Assembly (NCBI GenBank): GCA_945952045.1
Contig: CAMFHE010000004.1
Location: forward strand, 1-64,000
Length of the DNA stretch: 64,000 bases
Source: an uncultured Rhizobium sp.
GTDB lineage: Bacteria; Pseudomonadota; Alphaproteobacteria; Rhizobiales; Rhizobiaceae
Direction: 5' to 3'
The notes under the pieces are model-generated. The model was not told the DNA's origin and did not search any database. It saw nothing but the letters and a program-made list of their open reading frames with translations. Made by a program: the position numbers and the translations under genes. Of the stretch, positions 53,421-62,221 are shown in pieces; position 1 is the first letter of the stretch, and each line of letters starts with the position of its first letter.

Positions 53421-54104
53421 ATGTTACCCAAGATTGCCGTCGTCGAAGACGAAGAAGCCCTCAGCATCCTGCTGCGTTACAATCTCGAAGCCGAAGGTTT
53501 CGAGGTCGACACCATCCTGCGCGGCGACGAGGCGGAAATCCGCCTGCAGGAGCGCACCCCCGATCTCCTCATCCTCGACTGGATGCTGCCCGGCGTCTCC
53601 GGCATCGAATTGTGCCGCCGCCTGCGCATGCGTCCCGAAACCGAGCGCCTGCCGATCATCATGCTGACGGCGCGCGGCGAGGAAAGCGAGCGCGTGCGCG
53701 GCCTGTCCACCGGCGCCGACGACTATGTCGTCAAGCCCTTCTCCACGCCGGAGCTGATCGCCCGCGTCAGGGCCATGCTGCGCCGCGCCCGGCCGGAAGT
53801 GCTGTCCTCGGTGCTGCGCTGCGGCGATATCGAGCTCGACCGCGAGACCCATCGCGTCCATCGCAAGAGCCGCGAAGTGCGCCTCGGGCCGACCGAATTC
53901 CGCCTGCTCGAATTCCTCATGCAGTCGCCCGGCCGCGTCTTTTCGCGCTCGCAGCTGCTCGACGGCGTCTGGGGCCATGACATCTATGTCGACGAGCGCA
54001 CCGTCGACGTGCATGTCGGCCGCCTGCGCAAGGCGCTGAATTTCTCCAACATGCAGGATGTGATTCGCACCGTTCGCGGCGCCGGCTACTCGATGGAGAG
54101 TTGA
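53421..54104 (+). CDS. phoB: Phosphate response regulator
   Basis: This 227-aa OmpR/PhoB regulator has a receiver domain with the phosphorylatable D53 in LILDWMLPG and a lysine in VKPFST. The C-terminal winged helix (about 130-227) contains DIYVDERTVDVHVGRLRKAL. When phosphorylated by PhoR it binds the Pho boxes upstream of pstS. The ATG after GGACGAAG is used, because upstream in-frame sequence is not supported. It ends the phosphate block. Confidence 0.95.
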   Translation: MLPKIAVVEDEEALSILLRYNLEAEGFEVDTILRGDEAEIRLQERTPDLLILDWMLPGVSGIELCRRLRMRPETERLPIIMLTARGEESERVRGLSTGADDYVVKPFSTPELIARVRAMLRRARPEVLSSVLRCGDIELDRETHRVHRKSREVRLGPTEFRLLEFLMQSPGRVFSRSQLLDGVWGHDIYVDERTVDVHVGRLRKALNFSNMQDVIRTVRGAGYSMES

Positions 54105-54218
54105 AACCCCATTCAACCCAAGCGTTTTCTGCCGCATTTCAGGCTTTTTCCACAAAAATCCTGTTTGCCCTTGCAATCGCTGCAAAATACGCCATCTTAT
54201 GGGTACAGAGCAGGATGG

Positions 54219-54234
54219 TTAACCGGAAATTAAC
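54219..54234. promoter_or_regulatory. CtrA box
   Basis: The sequence TTAACCGGAAATTAAC fits the alphaproteobacterial cell-cycle regulator CtrA consensus TTAA-N7-TTAAC exactly. It is 115 nt after the phoB stop. It is upstream of an orphan terminator and of dmeR, so it may control a small RNA there. One perfect match in isolation can be chance. Confidence 0.55.
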
Positions 54235-54239
54235 CTTTC

Positions 54240-54400
54240 AGGACCACCATCCTCTTACACAGCCGATCGGAGGCGGGCTTGCAAGGGCCCCGGAGCAAAG
54301 ATCGGCGTGAAGACATCATCGTTTCCGCCTGTGACCACGGATGTACTGGCACGGCGTCGAAACGAGAGCGAAAGGTCGGGCTTGCCCGGCCTTTTTGTTT
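54240..54400 (+). ncRNA. Candidate small RNA between phoB and dmeR
   Basis: A transcript ending at the terminator at 54371-54396 would contain no ORF with a ribosome site. It would start after the CtrA box, about 140-160 nt long. The 5' end is not visible; the interval is approximate. It could equally be the 3' UTR of the pst/phoB transcript. Confidence 0.35.
54371..54396 (+). terminator. Intrinsic terminator downstream of phoB
   Basis: A 10-bp stem (AAAGGTCGGG with CCCGGCCTTT, one G-T pair) has a CTTG loop and a T-rich tail running to about 54415. It lies 270 nt after phoB with no intact ORF in between, and 116 nt before dmeR. Confidence 0.8.
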
Positions 54401-54491
54401 TTTCGGGATTTTTTTCTCCCCACACTCTTCTCCCCTACCGCGTTTTCCGGATCGATCAGACCTCTCGGAGACGATTGTGCGCCGCTCGAAT

Positions 54492-54508
54492 ATAGGGTAT
54501 ACCCCTAT
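54492..54508. promoter_or_regulatory. DmeR-type operator (G/C-tract palindrome)
   Basis: The near-palindrome ATAGGGTATACCCCTAT is the AT-flanked G-tract/C-tract site recognised by RcnR/CsoR-family repressors. It ends 3 nt before the dmeR ATG, leaving no room for a Shine-Dalgarno. The first gene may therefore be read from a leaderless message. Confidence 0.7.
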
Positions 54509-54511
54509 ACT

Positions 54512-54790
54512 ATGTCTCATATCTCGAAGAACAAGACCAAGCTGCTGGCCCGCGTGCGCCGCCTGAAAGGCCAGATCGAAGCCATCGAGCGGGCGATGGA
54601 AACCGATGTGCCCTGCGCCGAGGTGCTGAACCTCGTCGCTTCTATCCGTGGCGCGGTGACCGGCCTGACGGCGGAGCTGATCGAAGACCATATCCGCGAG
54701 CATGTTTCCAACCCCGACAAGGACGACGACCCCGCGCGCGCGCAAGGGGCGTCCGAACTGATCGACGTCATCAGGATGTATATGAAATGA
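54512..54790 (+). CDS. dmeR: Ni/Co-responsive repressor, RcnR/CsoR family
   Basis: This 92-aa all-helical repressor has the metal ligands of RcnR at the expected places: H3, C35, H60 and H64. The helix opens LLARVRRLKGQIEAIERAM. RcnR-type sites sense nickel and cobalt, while FrmR and CsoR relatives lack some of these. It overlaps the CDF gene by ATGA, as in the dmeRF operon of Rhizobium leguminosarum. It would release the operator at 54492 when metal is in excess. No Shine-Dalgarno is visible. Confidence 0.88.
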   Translation: MSHISKNKTKLLARVRRLKGQIEAIERAMETDVPCAEVLNLVASIRGAVTGLTAELIEDHIREHVSNPDKDDDPARAQGASELIDVIRMYMK

Positions 54791-55779
54791 CCGAGCACGC
54801 CGCCCGCCTCGCCAGCCCGCACGACCACGTCTTCCTCGGCGACGACCATGCCCGCAACGAGCGCCGCACCTGGCTGGTGATCGCCATCACCGCCTCGATG
54901 ATGGTCGTGGAAATCGTCGCCGGCACGGTCTACGGCTCGATGGCGCTGGTCGCCGATGGCTGGCATATGTCGACCCATGCCGCCGCGATGCTGATCGCCG
55001 CCCTTGCCTATCTCTATGCCCGGCGCAATGCCCGCAATCCGCGCTTCACCTTCGGTACCGGCAAGCTTGGCGATCTCGCCGGCTTCGCCAGCGCCGTCAT
55101 TCTGGCGCTGGTCGCGCTGCTGATCGGCTGGGAAAGCCTGTTGCGGCTCTACGATCCCGTCGCCATCGATTTCTCGCAGGCGATCACGGTCGCGGTCATC
55201 GGCCTCGCCGTCAATCTCGTCTGCGCCTGGCTGCTGCGCGGCGATCATCACCACCATCATGGTCACGGTCATGGGCATGGGCACCATCATGACCATGATG
55301 ACCACCACGACCACGACGGCGATCACAGCCATCATGGCGATCACGCCCATCATGGGCGCGACAACAATCTGCGCGCCGCCTATCTGCATGTGCTGGCCGA
55401 CGCGCTGACCTCGATCCTGGCGATCGCCGCGCTCGTTGCCGGCCGCACCTATGGCTTGAACTGGATGGACCCGGCCATGGGCGTCGTCGGCGCCCTGGTT
55501 ATCGCCAACTGGTCATGGTCACTCATCCGCAATGCCGGCGGCGTGCTGCTCGATTATGTGCCGGAAGGTGAAAACCTGCCGCAGCAGATCCGTCAGGCGC
55601 TGGAAACCGGCGATGCGAAGATCGCCGACCTGCATGTCTGGCAGCTCGGCCCCGGCCATCACGGCGCGATCATCGCCATTCAGGCGCAGACGCCGCAGCA
55701 GCCATCCGACTACCGCCGCAAGCTCGCCCATCTGCAAGACCTCTCGCATGTGACGATCGAGGTCGAACGCGCCGCCTGA
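54787..55779 (+). CDS. dmeF: Cation diffusion facilitator, DmeF-type Co/Ni exporter
   Basis: This 330-aa CDF protein has about six transmembrane segments. The metal-site motif is ADGWHMSTHAAAM (near residues 55-67), and a second site (HVLADALTSI) follows the loop. A cytoplasmic loop around residues 155-195 is very rich in His and Asp (more than 20 His), which suits buffering and delivery of Co/Ni. Overlap with dmeR suggests coordinated expression. Confidence 0.9.
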   Translation: MTEHAARLASPHDHVFLGDDHARNERRTWLVIAITASMMVVEIVAGTVYGSMALVADGWHMSTHAAAMLIAALAYLYARRNARNPRFTFGTGKLGDLAGFASAVILALVALLIGWESLLRLYDPVAIDFSQAITVAVIGLAVNLVCAWLLRGDHHHHHGHGHGHGHHHDHDDHHDHDGDHSHHGDHAHHGRDNNLRAAYLHVLADALTSILAIAALVAGRTYGLNWMDPAMGVVGALVIANWSWSLIRNAGGVLLDYVPEGENLPQQIRQALETGDAKIADLHVWQLGPGHHGAIIAIQAQTPQQPSDYRRKLAHLQDLSHVTIEVERAA

Positions 55780-55801
55780 TGTGGCGGCACGCCCGTCCAT
55801 C

Positions 55802-55908
55802 CGTCATCCTCGGCCTTGTGCCAAGGATCTGATCGCGCAAGCCAAGCCATTGACGATAATGAATTTATTCGACGTCAGCAGATGCTCGGCACAAGGCCGA
55901 GCACGACG
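55802..55908. repeat. Rhizobial intergenic palindrome
   Basis: Two arms of about 29 nt (55802-55830 and 55880-55908; CTCGGCCTTGTGCC versus GGCACAAGGCCGAG) with a few mismatches enclose a 49-nt spacer. The form is like the abundant palindromic elements of rhizobial genomes. It lies between dmeF and the converging dipeptidase gene and may help terminate both transcripts. Confidence 0.65.
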
Positions 55909-55973
55909 ATGGAGAGGGATTGGTCTTGAGTGACAGCGGACTGCCGCGCCGAACAAGCGCGGCTTTCCTGTTT

Positions 55974-57356
55974 TTACTTCAGCCCATCCAGAATCCGCAC
56001 CCAGGACCGGATGCCCTTGTGATAGGAAGTCAGGTCGTATTTCTCGTTGGGCGAGTGGATGCGGTCGTCGTTCTGGGCGAAGCCGACCAGCAGGGAGTCC
56101 ATGCCGAGCATGGTCTGGAAATCGCCGACGATGGGGATAGAGCCGCCCATGCCGATGATGACAGCGGGCTTCGGCCATTCCTTCGACAGCGCCGTCTTGG
56201 CCTTGGCGAGCACGGCGGAATCGTACGGCAGGTGGATCGCCGGCGAGCCGCCATGGGGATGGAACTCGACGCCGCAATCGGCCGGCAGCTTCGAGCGCAC
56301 ATAGGCGCGGAAGGCGTCGCGGATCGCTTCCGGGTTCTGCTTACCGACCAGACGGAACGAGACTTTTGCCGAGGCTTTGGCAGCGATGACGGTTTTAAAA
56401 CCTTCGCCGGTATAGCCGCCGGTGATGCCGTTGAATTCGGCGGTCGGGCGCGCCCAGATCAGTTCGAGGATCGAGCGGCCGCGTTCGCCGGACGGTAGCG
56501 ACAGGCCGACTTCGCCGAGGAAATCGGTATCGTTGCCGGCAAGCGTCTGCCACATCGCCTTGACGTCTTCAGGGGTTTCCTCGACGCCATCGTAAAAGCC
56601 CGGCAGCGTCACGCGGCCGGTCTCGTCATGCAGGCCGGCAAGGATATTGGCGAGGATGCGGATCGGGTTGGCGGCGACACCGCCATACATGCCCGAATGC
56701 AGGTCGCGCTTGGCGGCGGTGACCACGATCTCCTCGCCGACGAGGCCGCGCAGGCTGGCGGAAATCGCCGGTGTCTCGCGGTCCCACATGCCGGTATCGC
56801 AGACCAGCGCGTAATCGGCCTTCAACTCCGCGGCATTGGCTTCGAGGAAAGGCTTGAGCGACGGCGAACCGGATTCTTCTTCGCCCTCGAACAGGATGGT
56901 GACGCGGCAGGGCAATGACCCATGCACGTCCTTATAGGCGCGGCAGGCCTCGACGAAGGTGAGCAGCTGGCCCTTGTCGTCGGAGGTGCCACGCCCGGTG
57001 ATGACCTTGCGGCCTTCCTCGTCCTTCAGCGACGGCTCGAAGGGATCGGTTTCCCAAAGCTCGATGGGATCGACCGGCTGCACGTCGTAATGGCCGTAAA
57101 ACAGCACATGCGGCGCATCCGGGCCCGCGCCTGCATGATGGGCGACGACCATGGGATGGCCGGGCGTATCGCGCACCGAGGCGTCGAAACCGATGGCGGA
57201 AAGCTCGCCCACCAGAAATTCCGCCGCCTTGCGGCATTCGGCCTTGTAGGCCGGATCGGTGGAGATCGACTTGATGCGGATCAGGTCGAAGAGCCGCGCC
57301 AGGCTGGCATCGAGATTGGCATCGGCGCGCTCGAGCACCGGGTTCACATCGGTCAT
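55974..57356 (-). CDS. M20 family dipeptidase/peptidase
   Basis: This 460-aa M20 metallopeptidase has metal-binding motifs FYGHYDVQP (H and D), GTSDDKG (bridging D), FEGEEESGS (catalytic and metal E) and CDTGMWD. Near the C-terminus H is in DDRIHSPNE. The dimerisation domain lies around residues 200-320. It hydrolyses dipeptides or similar N-acyl amino acids. A start at 57356 is chosen because AAGGAAG precedes it, and the ATG six codons earlier has no such site. Confidence 0.9.
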   Translation of the reverse strand: MTDVNPVLERADANLDASLARLFDLIRIKSISTDPAYKAECRKAAEFLVGELSAIGFDASVRDTPGHPMVVAHHAGAGPDAPHVLFYGHYDVQPVDPIELWETDPFEPSLKDEEGRKVITGRGTSDDKGQLLTFVEACRAYKDVHGSLPCRVTILFEGEEESGSPSLKPFLEANAAELKADYALVCDTGMWDRETPAISASLRGLVGEEIVVTAAKRDLHSGMYGGVAANPIRILANILAGLHDETGRVTLPGFYDGVEETPEDVKAMWQTLAGNDTDFLGEVGLSLPSGERGRSILELIWARPTAEFNGITGGYTGEGFKTVIAAKASAKVSFRLVGKQNPEAIRDAFRAYVRSKLPADCGVEFHPHGGSPAIHLPYDSAVLAKAKTALSKEWPKPAVIIGMGGSIPIVGDFQTMLGMDSLLVGFAQNDDRIHSPNEKYDLTSYHKGIRSWVRILDGLK

Positions 57357-57477
57357 ATCGTCTTCCTTTCGCATGTCAGTCGTGCGGCGGACGATAGAGC
57401 ATTTCTGGCCGGAGCGGAATCGCGGTTCGGCGATGAATTTTATGCGGTGCGTCTGGAGCCCCCGCCACCGTCGCCGC

Positions 57478-57909
57478 CTATAATTTTCGCGCGTTCTCGA
57501 TGGCCCAGCGCATGTATTCCAGCATCAGCTCGCGCTCGAAGCGGCGAAAGCCCTGGAAGAGGGCGTCGTCGGCCTCCTTGGCGGCGGTGATGGCTTCGGT
57601 TTCGAGGTTTTTGCCTTTTTCGGTGAGGAAGATCAGCTGGGCGCGTTTGTCGCTCGGGTGCTGGCGGCGCTCGACGAGGCCGTCCCGTGCCATGCGCGAC
57701 AGCGTATTGGCCATGGTCGCCTGCTCGATATCGACGCGCTGGAGAAGCTGGGTCTGGGTCAGGCCGTCCTCGGCCCACAATTCGATCAGCACCGGAAACT
57801 GCCCCGGCGAAAAGCCGAGCGCCGCCGCACGCTTGTGCAGCGAGCGGGAAAATCCCTTGGCCAACTGGCTGGCCAGATAGGCCGCCGAATCCATGCGCTC
57901 ATACCCCAT
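57478..57909 (-). CDS. MarR family transcriptional regulator
   Basis: This 143-aa regulator has the MarR winged helix around residues 50-110 (GLTQTQLLQRVDIEQATMANTL, then a DGLVERRQHPSDKRAQLIFLT wing). The exact start is uncertain: ATG at 57909 is used, and 57894 is possible; neither has a strong ribosome site. It lies at the polA locus in the same relative position as a MarR gene reported next to polA in Sinorhizobium. The small RNA candidate lies in the gap upstream. Confidence 0.85.
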   Translation of the reverse strand: MGYERMDSAAYLASQLAKGFSRSLHKRAAALGFSPGQFPVLIELWAEDGLTQTQLLQRVDIEQATMANTLSRMARDGLVERRQHPSDKRAQLIFLTEKGKNLETEAITAAKEADDALFQGFRRFERELMLEYMRWAIENARKL

Positions 57910-57989
57910 GGCCCCATTGATAGCCGGTTTGCGGCCGGAGACAATCGATAAATCGAAGACGATGCATCGTGCGATATTCAAATTTTCGG

Positions 57990-58095
57990 CAGAGAAAAGC
58001 CGCCATGGCCTGGAGGTGCGCCATGGCGGCTCGAATGAGGGGGACAAAGGCCCGGAGAGGGGATGAGGCCTTTGTCCAGACCTGACGCGGCGGGG
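57990..58095 (-). ncRNA. EcpR1-like trans-acting sRNA candidate
   Basis: On the minus strand two strong hairpins follow each other. The first is an 11-bp perfect stem (GGACAAAGGCC with GGCCTTTGTCC, 58042-58077) with a C/U-rich loop. The second is a 12-bp stem (AGCCGCCATGGC with GCCATGGCGGCT, 57998-58031) whose loop contains CCUCC, followed by a U-rich TTTTCTCT. A CCUCC loop can pair with ribosome sites. The location, between a MarR gene and polA, matches the EcpR1 sRNA of Sinorhizobium meliloti as I recall it. The 5' end is approximate. Confidence 0.55.
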
Positions 58096-58288
58096 GACGA
58101 GCCGGCTATCAGGCCTCGGCGTGATCAATCGCCGGTGACTTGGATTTGGGGGTCAGATTGTGGTTTTTCAAGGGAAATGCCCGAACCGCGAAATTACAAA
58201 TTGGTAACGTTTCGGTGAGCCTTCTTCCGCACAGAAAACTGGGGGCCGGCAATGGACCTTGCCCGCGCCCCGCGCTATCCATAAGCCC

Positions 58289-61200
58289 ATGAAAAACGGC
58301 GATCACCTCTTCCTCATCGACGGCTCGGGCTTCATCTTCCGGGCCTTCCATGCGCTTCCGGCGCTGACGCGCAAATCCGACGGCCTGCCGGTCGGCGCTG
58401 TCTCGGGCTTCTGCAACATGTTGTGGAAGCTGTTGACCAATGCGCGCGACACCTCCGTCGGCGTCACGCCCACCCATCTCGCCGTCATCTTCGATTACTC
58501 GTCGAAAACCTTCCGCAAGGAGCTTTACGACGCCTACAAGGCCAATCGTTCGGCGCCGCCGGAAGATCTGGTGCCGCAATTCGGCCTGATCCGCGAGGCG
58601 ACCCGCGCCTTCAACCTGCCCTGCATCGAGGTCGAGGGATTCGAGGCCGACGACATCATCGCCACCTATGCCCGCCAGGCCGAAGCCGTCGGCGGCGACG
58701 TCACCATCGTCTCCTCGGACAAGGACCTGATGCAGCTCGTCACGACCAAAGTCCACATGTATGACAGCATGAAGGACAAGCAGATCGGCATTCCCGATGT
58801 CATCGAGAAATGGGGCGTGCCGCCGCATCAGATGATCGACCTGCAGGCGCTGACCGGCGATTCCACCGACAATATTCCCGGAATTCCCGGCATCGGCCCG
58901 AAGACGGCCGCGCAGCTTCTCGCCGAATACGGCGATCTCGACACGCTGCTGGCCCGCGCCTCGGAAATCAAGCAGCAGAAGCGCCGCGAAAGCATCGTCG
59001 CCAATGCCGATCTGGCGCGGCTGTCGCGCACGCTGGTGACGTTGCGCCTCGACACGCCGCTGGACCTGCCCCTGGACGCGCTGGTGCTGGAGCCGCAGGA
59101 CGGGCCGAAGCTGGTCGCCTTCCTGAAAGCCATGGAATTCGGCACGCTGACGCGCCGCGTCGCCGATGCCTGCGGCTGCGATGCCGGCGCCATCGATGCC
59201 GCGACCGTCAAGGTCGAGTGGGGCGACAGCGCCCATGGGCCGGATCTGGATGTCGGCGAAGCCGTCACGCCAGAAGGCGTCACCGTGCTCGGCGATGCCG
59301 TTACGGGTGCCGCCGAGGCGGCCCCCGATGCCCTGCCCGCCGACAAGCCAGGCCTGGAGGGCACCACGCCCGCCGATCTCGCCAGCGCCCGCGCCGAATT
59401 CTTTTCCAAGGCCCCTGTCGAGCATGCAGCCTACGAGACCATTCGCGATCTCGCCACGCTCGACCGCTGGATCGCGGCGGCGCGTGACACCGGCCTCGTC
59501 TCCTTCGATACCGAAACCACCTCGCTGGATGCGATGCAGGCCGATATCGTCGGCTTCTCGCTGGCGCTCGCCGATGACAGCGACGACCCGACAGGCGGGC
59601 GCATCCGCGCAGCCTATGTGCCGCTGTCCCACAAAAGCGGCGCCGGCGATCTGCTCGGCGGCGGCCTCGTCGAGGGGCAAATCCCACTCGATGCAGCCCT
59701 TGCCCGCATCAAGGGGATGCTGGAAGACCCGTCGATCCTCAAGATCGGCCAGAACCTCAAATACGACTACCTCCTGATGCGCCGCTACGGCATCGATATC
59801 CGCAGCCTCGACGACACCATGCTGATGTCCTATGTGCTGGACAGCGGCAATGGCGCGCATGGCATGGACAGCCTGTCGGAGCGCTGGCTGAACCACAAGC
59901 CGATCGCCTTCAAGGATGTCGCCGGCTCCGGCAAGACCGGTGTTTCCTTCGACATGGTGCCGATCGATCGCGCCACGGCCTATGCGGCCGAGGATGCCGA
60001 CGTGACGCTGCGCCTGTGGTTCGTCCTGAAGCCGCGCCTCGCCGCGCAGAAGCTTGCCACCGTCTATGAGCGGCTGGAGCGGCCTTTGCTGCCGGTTCTG
60101 GCGCGCATGGAAGAGCGCGGCATCACCATCGACCGGCAGATTCTCTCGCGTCTCTCCGGGGAACTCGCGCAAGGGGCGGCGGCGCTGGAGGACGATATCT
60201 ATCAGCTCGCCGGCGAGAAATTCACCATCGGCTCGCCCAAACAGCTGGGCGACATCCTGTTCGGCAAGATGGGCTTACCCGGCGGCGCAAAGACCAAGAC
60301 CGGCCAATGGTCGACCTCGGCGCAGGTGCTGGAAGATCTGGCCGCCGGCGGACACGACCTTCCGCGCCGTATCGTCGACTGGCGCCAGCTCACCAAGCTG
60401 AAATCCACCTATACCGATGCGCTTCCCGGCTATGTCCATCCGCAAACCAAGCGCGTCCACACCTCCTATTCGCTGGCCTCGACGACGACGGGACGCCTCT
60501 CCTCCTCCGAACCGAACCTGCAGAACATTCCGGTGCGCAATGCCGAAGGCCGCAAGATCCGCACCGCCTTCATCTCGACGCCGGGCCACCGCCTGCTTTC
60601 GGCCGATTACAGCCAGATCGAGCTTCGCGTGCTCGCCCATGTCGCCGAGATCCCGCAGCTTCGCCAGGCTTTCGAGGACGGCATCGACATCCATGCGATG
60701 ACGGCGTCGGAAATGTTCGGCGTACCGGTCGAGGGCATGCCGGGCGAGGTGCGCCGCCGCGCGAAAGCCATCAATTTCGGCATCATCTACGGCATTTCCG
60801 CCTTCGGCCTCGCCAACCAGCTGTCCATCGAGCGTTCCGAGGCCGGCGATTACATCAAGCGCTATTTCGAGCGTTTCCCCGGTATCCGTGACTATATGGA
60901 CCGGACGAAGGCGGAGGCGCGCGACAAGGGTTACGTCGAGACCATCTTCGGCCGGCGCATCCATTATCCCGATATCCGCTCCTCCAATCCTTCCGTGCGC
61001 GCCTTCAACGAGCGCGCGGCGATCAATGCTCCGATCCAGGGCTCGGCCGCCGATGTCATCCGCCGGGCGATGATCCGCATGGAGCCGGCTCTCACCGAAG
61101 CCAAGCTTTCGGCGCGCATGCTGTTGCAGGTGCATGACGAACTGATCTTCGAGGTCGAGGAAGCGGAAGTCGACAGGACCATCCCGCTGGTCATTTCCGT

Positions 61201-61291
61201 GATGGAAAACGCCGCCATGCCCGCCGTCGATATGCGCGTTCCGCTGAAGGTCGATGCGCGCGCCGCCGGAAACTGGGACGAGGCGCATTGA
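58289..61291 (+). CDS. polA: DNA polymerase I
   Basis: This 1000-aa enzyme is complete. It has a 5' nuclease domain (about 1-300), a 3'-5' proofreading domain with SFDTETTSLD (D406, E408) and a polymerase domain. Motif A is DYSQIELR near 772, motif B is KAINFGIIYG and motif C is VHDE near 947. The proofreading residues are present, unlike in Taq-type enzymes. The ATG at 58289 gives the MKNGDHLFLIDGSGFIF start. The ribosome site is weak. It functions in DNA repair and Okazaki fragment processing. Confidence 0.95.
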   Translation: MKNGDHLFLIDGSGFIFRAFHALPALTRKSDGLPVGAVSGFCNMLWKLLTNARDTSVGVTPTHLAVIFDYSSKTFRKELYDAYKANRSAPPEDLVPQFGLIREATRAFNLPCIEVEGFEADDIIATYARQAEAVGGDVTIVSSDKDLMQLVTTKVHMYDSMKDKQIGIPDVIEKWGVPPHQMIDLQALTGDSTDNIPGIPGIGPKTAAQLLAEYGDLDTLLARASEIKQQKRRESIVANADLARLSRTLVTLRLDTPLDLPLDALVLEPQDGPKLVAFLKAMEFGTLTRRVADACGCDAGAIDAATVKVEWGDSAHGPDLDVGEAVTPEGVTVLGDAVTGAAEAAPDALPADKPGLEGTTPADLASARAEFFSKAPVEHAAYETIRDLATLDRWIAAARDTGLVSFDTETTSLDAMQADIVGFSLALADDSDDPTGGRIRAAYVPLSHKSGAGDLLGGGLVEGQIPLDAALARIKGMLEDPSILKIGQNLKYDYLLMRRYGIDIRSLDDTMLMSYVLDSGNGAHGMDSLSERWLNHKPIAFKDVAGSGKTGVSFDMVPIDRATAYAAEDADVTLRLWFVLKPRLAAQKLATVYERLERPLLPVLARMEERGITIDRQILSRLSGELAQGAAALEDDIYQLAGEKFTIGSPKQLGDILFGKMGLPGGAKTKTGQWSTSAQVLEDLAAGGHDLPRRIVDWRQLTKLKSTYTDALPGYVHPQTKRVHTSYSLASTTTGRLSSSEPNLQNIPVRNAEGRKIRTAFISTPGHRLLSADYSQIELRVLAHVAEIPQLRQAFEDGIDIHAMTASEMFGVPVEGMPGEVRRRAKAINFGIIYGISAFGLANQLSIERSEAGDYIKRYFERFPGIRDYMDRTKAEARDKGYVETIFGRRIHYPDIRSSNPSVRAFNERAAINAPIQGSAADVIRRAMIRMEPALTEAKLSARMLLQVHDELIFEVEEAEVDRTIPLVISVMENAAMPAVDMRVPLKVDARAAGNWDEAH

Positions 61292-61299
61292 AAAGAAAA

Positions 61300-61326
61300 G
61301 CCCCGCTGCGAAACGTCGAGCGGGGC
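61300..61326. terminator. Hairpin downstream of polA
   Basis: An 8-bp stem (GCCCCGCT with AGCGGGGC) with an 11-nt loop lies just after polA. On the minus strand it is followed by TTTTCTTTT, which suits termination of the convergent gene at 61412. The plus-strand tail is not T-rich. Confidence 0.55.
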
Positions 61327-61411
61327 GAATAAACCCTTGGGTCGGGTTGAGGGAACGAAGGCTAAAACGCGCGAGGCGCGCATTGGTTCCGTGGCTCGTC
61401 AGGATGAGCGA

Positions 61412-62137
61412 TCAATAAATCCCGATTTCATCGCCACTGAAGCCACCCTCTTTCAACATTTTCCGGAATGTCGGCAAGTTCGTCGATATTTCGGAATTGG
61501 GTTGATAGGAGTTGTCGGGATTGAAAATGCCAAACTCCAATATATGCGGCTCCGGTCCCAGATACTGCGAGAGGAGGTCTGCTACATCCAGCTGAACCTT
61601 GTCGAAAATATCAGGGCGAATTTGCGTCGTACCCTGCATTCTTGTAATGGACCGAAAAACATCTAAAGCGTTATCCTGCTTTTTTATTTTTGCTATCCAG
61701 TTTTTTCCGACAAGATCGATTTGCCTGTTGGTCTCTTTGACAACACTTTCTCTTCTCGAATCTTCGATATTCGCGTCACCTAGGAAGAGATGGTACTTCG
61801 GAAAATTTCTTATAAAATCATCCGACTTTTTAACTACTATATAGTTCTCATTGATGAATGTCGCCTGCCGTTTTCTTCCAGAATGACGATATGCCTCGAT
61901 CAGAAGAAACAAGATCGCGTTTGATCCATTATATGTCTTGCATGCAAAGTCGAAGAAATTCTTTCTCCGCAAACGCGTATTGGTGCAACCGCGAAAATAT
62001 TCTACAAAATTCTCCATCGACAGTTCCTTGCAACGGGCCAAAACCCGATCTGAATCACTGGCGCGTATTCTCGCGCCAACCCCTGGAATTGCGAATAGCC
62101 AATTCTGTGCAGATATTTGATGATCGCTTGCACGCAT
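61412..62137 (-). CDS. AT-rich ORFan of unknown function
   Basis: I do not recognise a family for this protein of up to 241 aa. It is charged and soluble with many Asn, Lys and Phe residues, and its DNA is clearly less GC-rich than polA or the lipoprotein gene, which suggests horizontal transfer. An internal ATG at 62017 (MENFVEYFRG, 201 aa) has AAGGA 7 nt before it and is a strong alternative start. Another minus-strand frame (62002-62289) is open over the first part. It is convergent with polA. Confidence 0.5.
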   Translation of the reverse strand: MRASDHQISAQNWLFAIPGVGARIRASDSDRVLARCKELSMENFVEYFRGCTNTRLRRKNFFDFACKTYNGSNAILFLLIEAYRHSGRKRQATFINENYIVVKKSDDFIRNFPKYHLFLGDANIEDSRRESVVKETNRQIDLVGKNWIAKIKKQDNALDVFRSITRMQGTTQIRPDIFDKVQLDVADLLSQYLGPEPHILEFGIFNPDNSYQPNSEISTNLPTFRKMLKEGGFSGDEIGIY

Positions 62138-62221
62138 GCCTCGCGCAGCCTTGCCATGTCATGGTCGGCCGAATCGCCGGCGGCCTCGTTGGTCGACGAC
62201 ATGAGGGATGACGGAGACGAG

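Noticed and set aside
54401..54491. Possible metal riboswitch in front of dmeR
   Set aside because: No recognisable NiCo-type architecture; the G/C-tract operator explains the likely regulation.
55250..55370. Tandem repeat of CAT/CAC/GAT units
   Set aside because: This is the codon pattern of the His/Asp-rich loop of the CDF transporter, not an independent DNA repeat.
58109..60172. 687-aa minus-strand ORF over polA
   Set aside because: Antisense to the intact polA; composition typical of a reverse frame.
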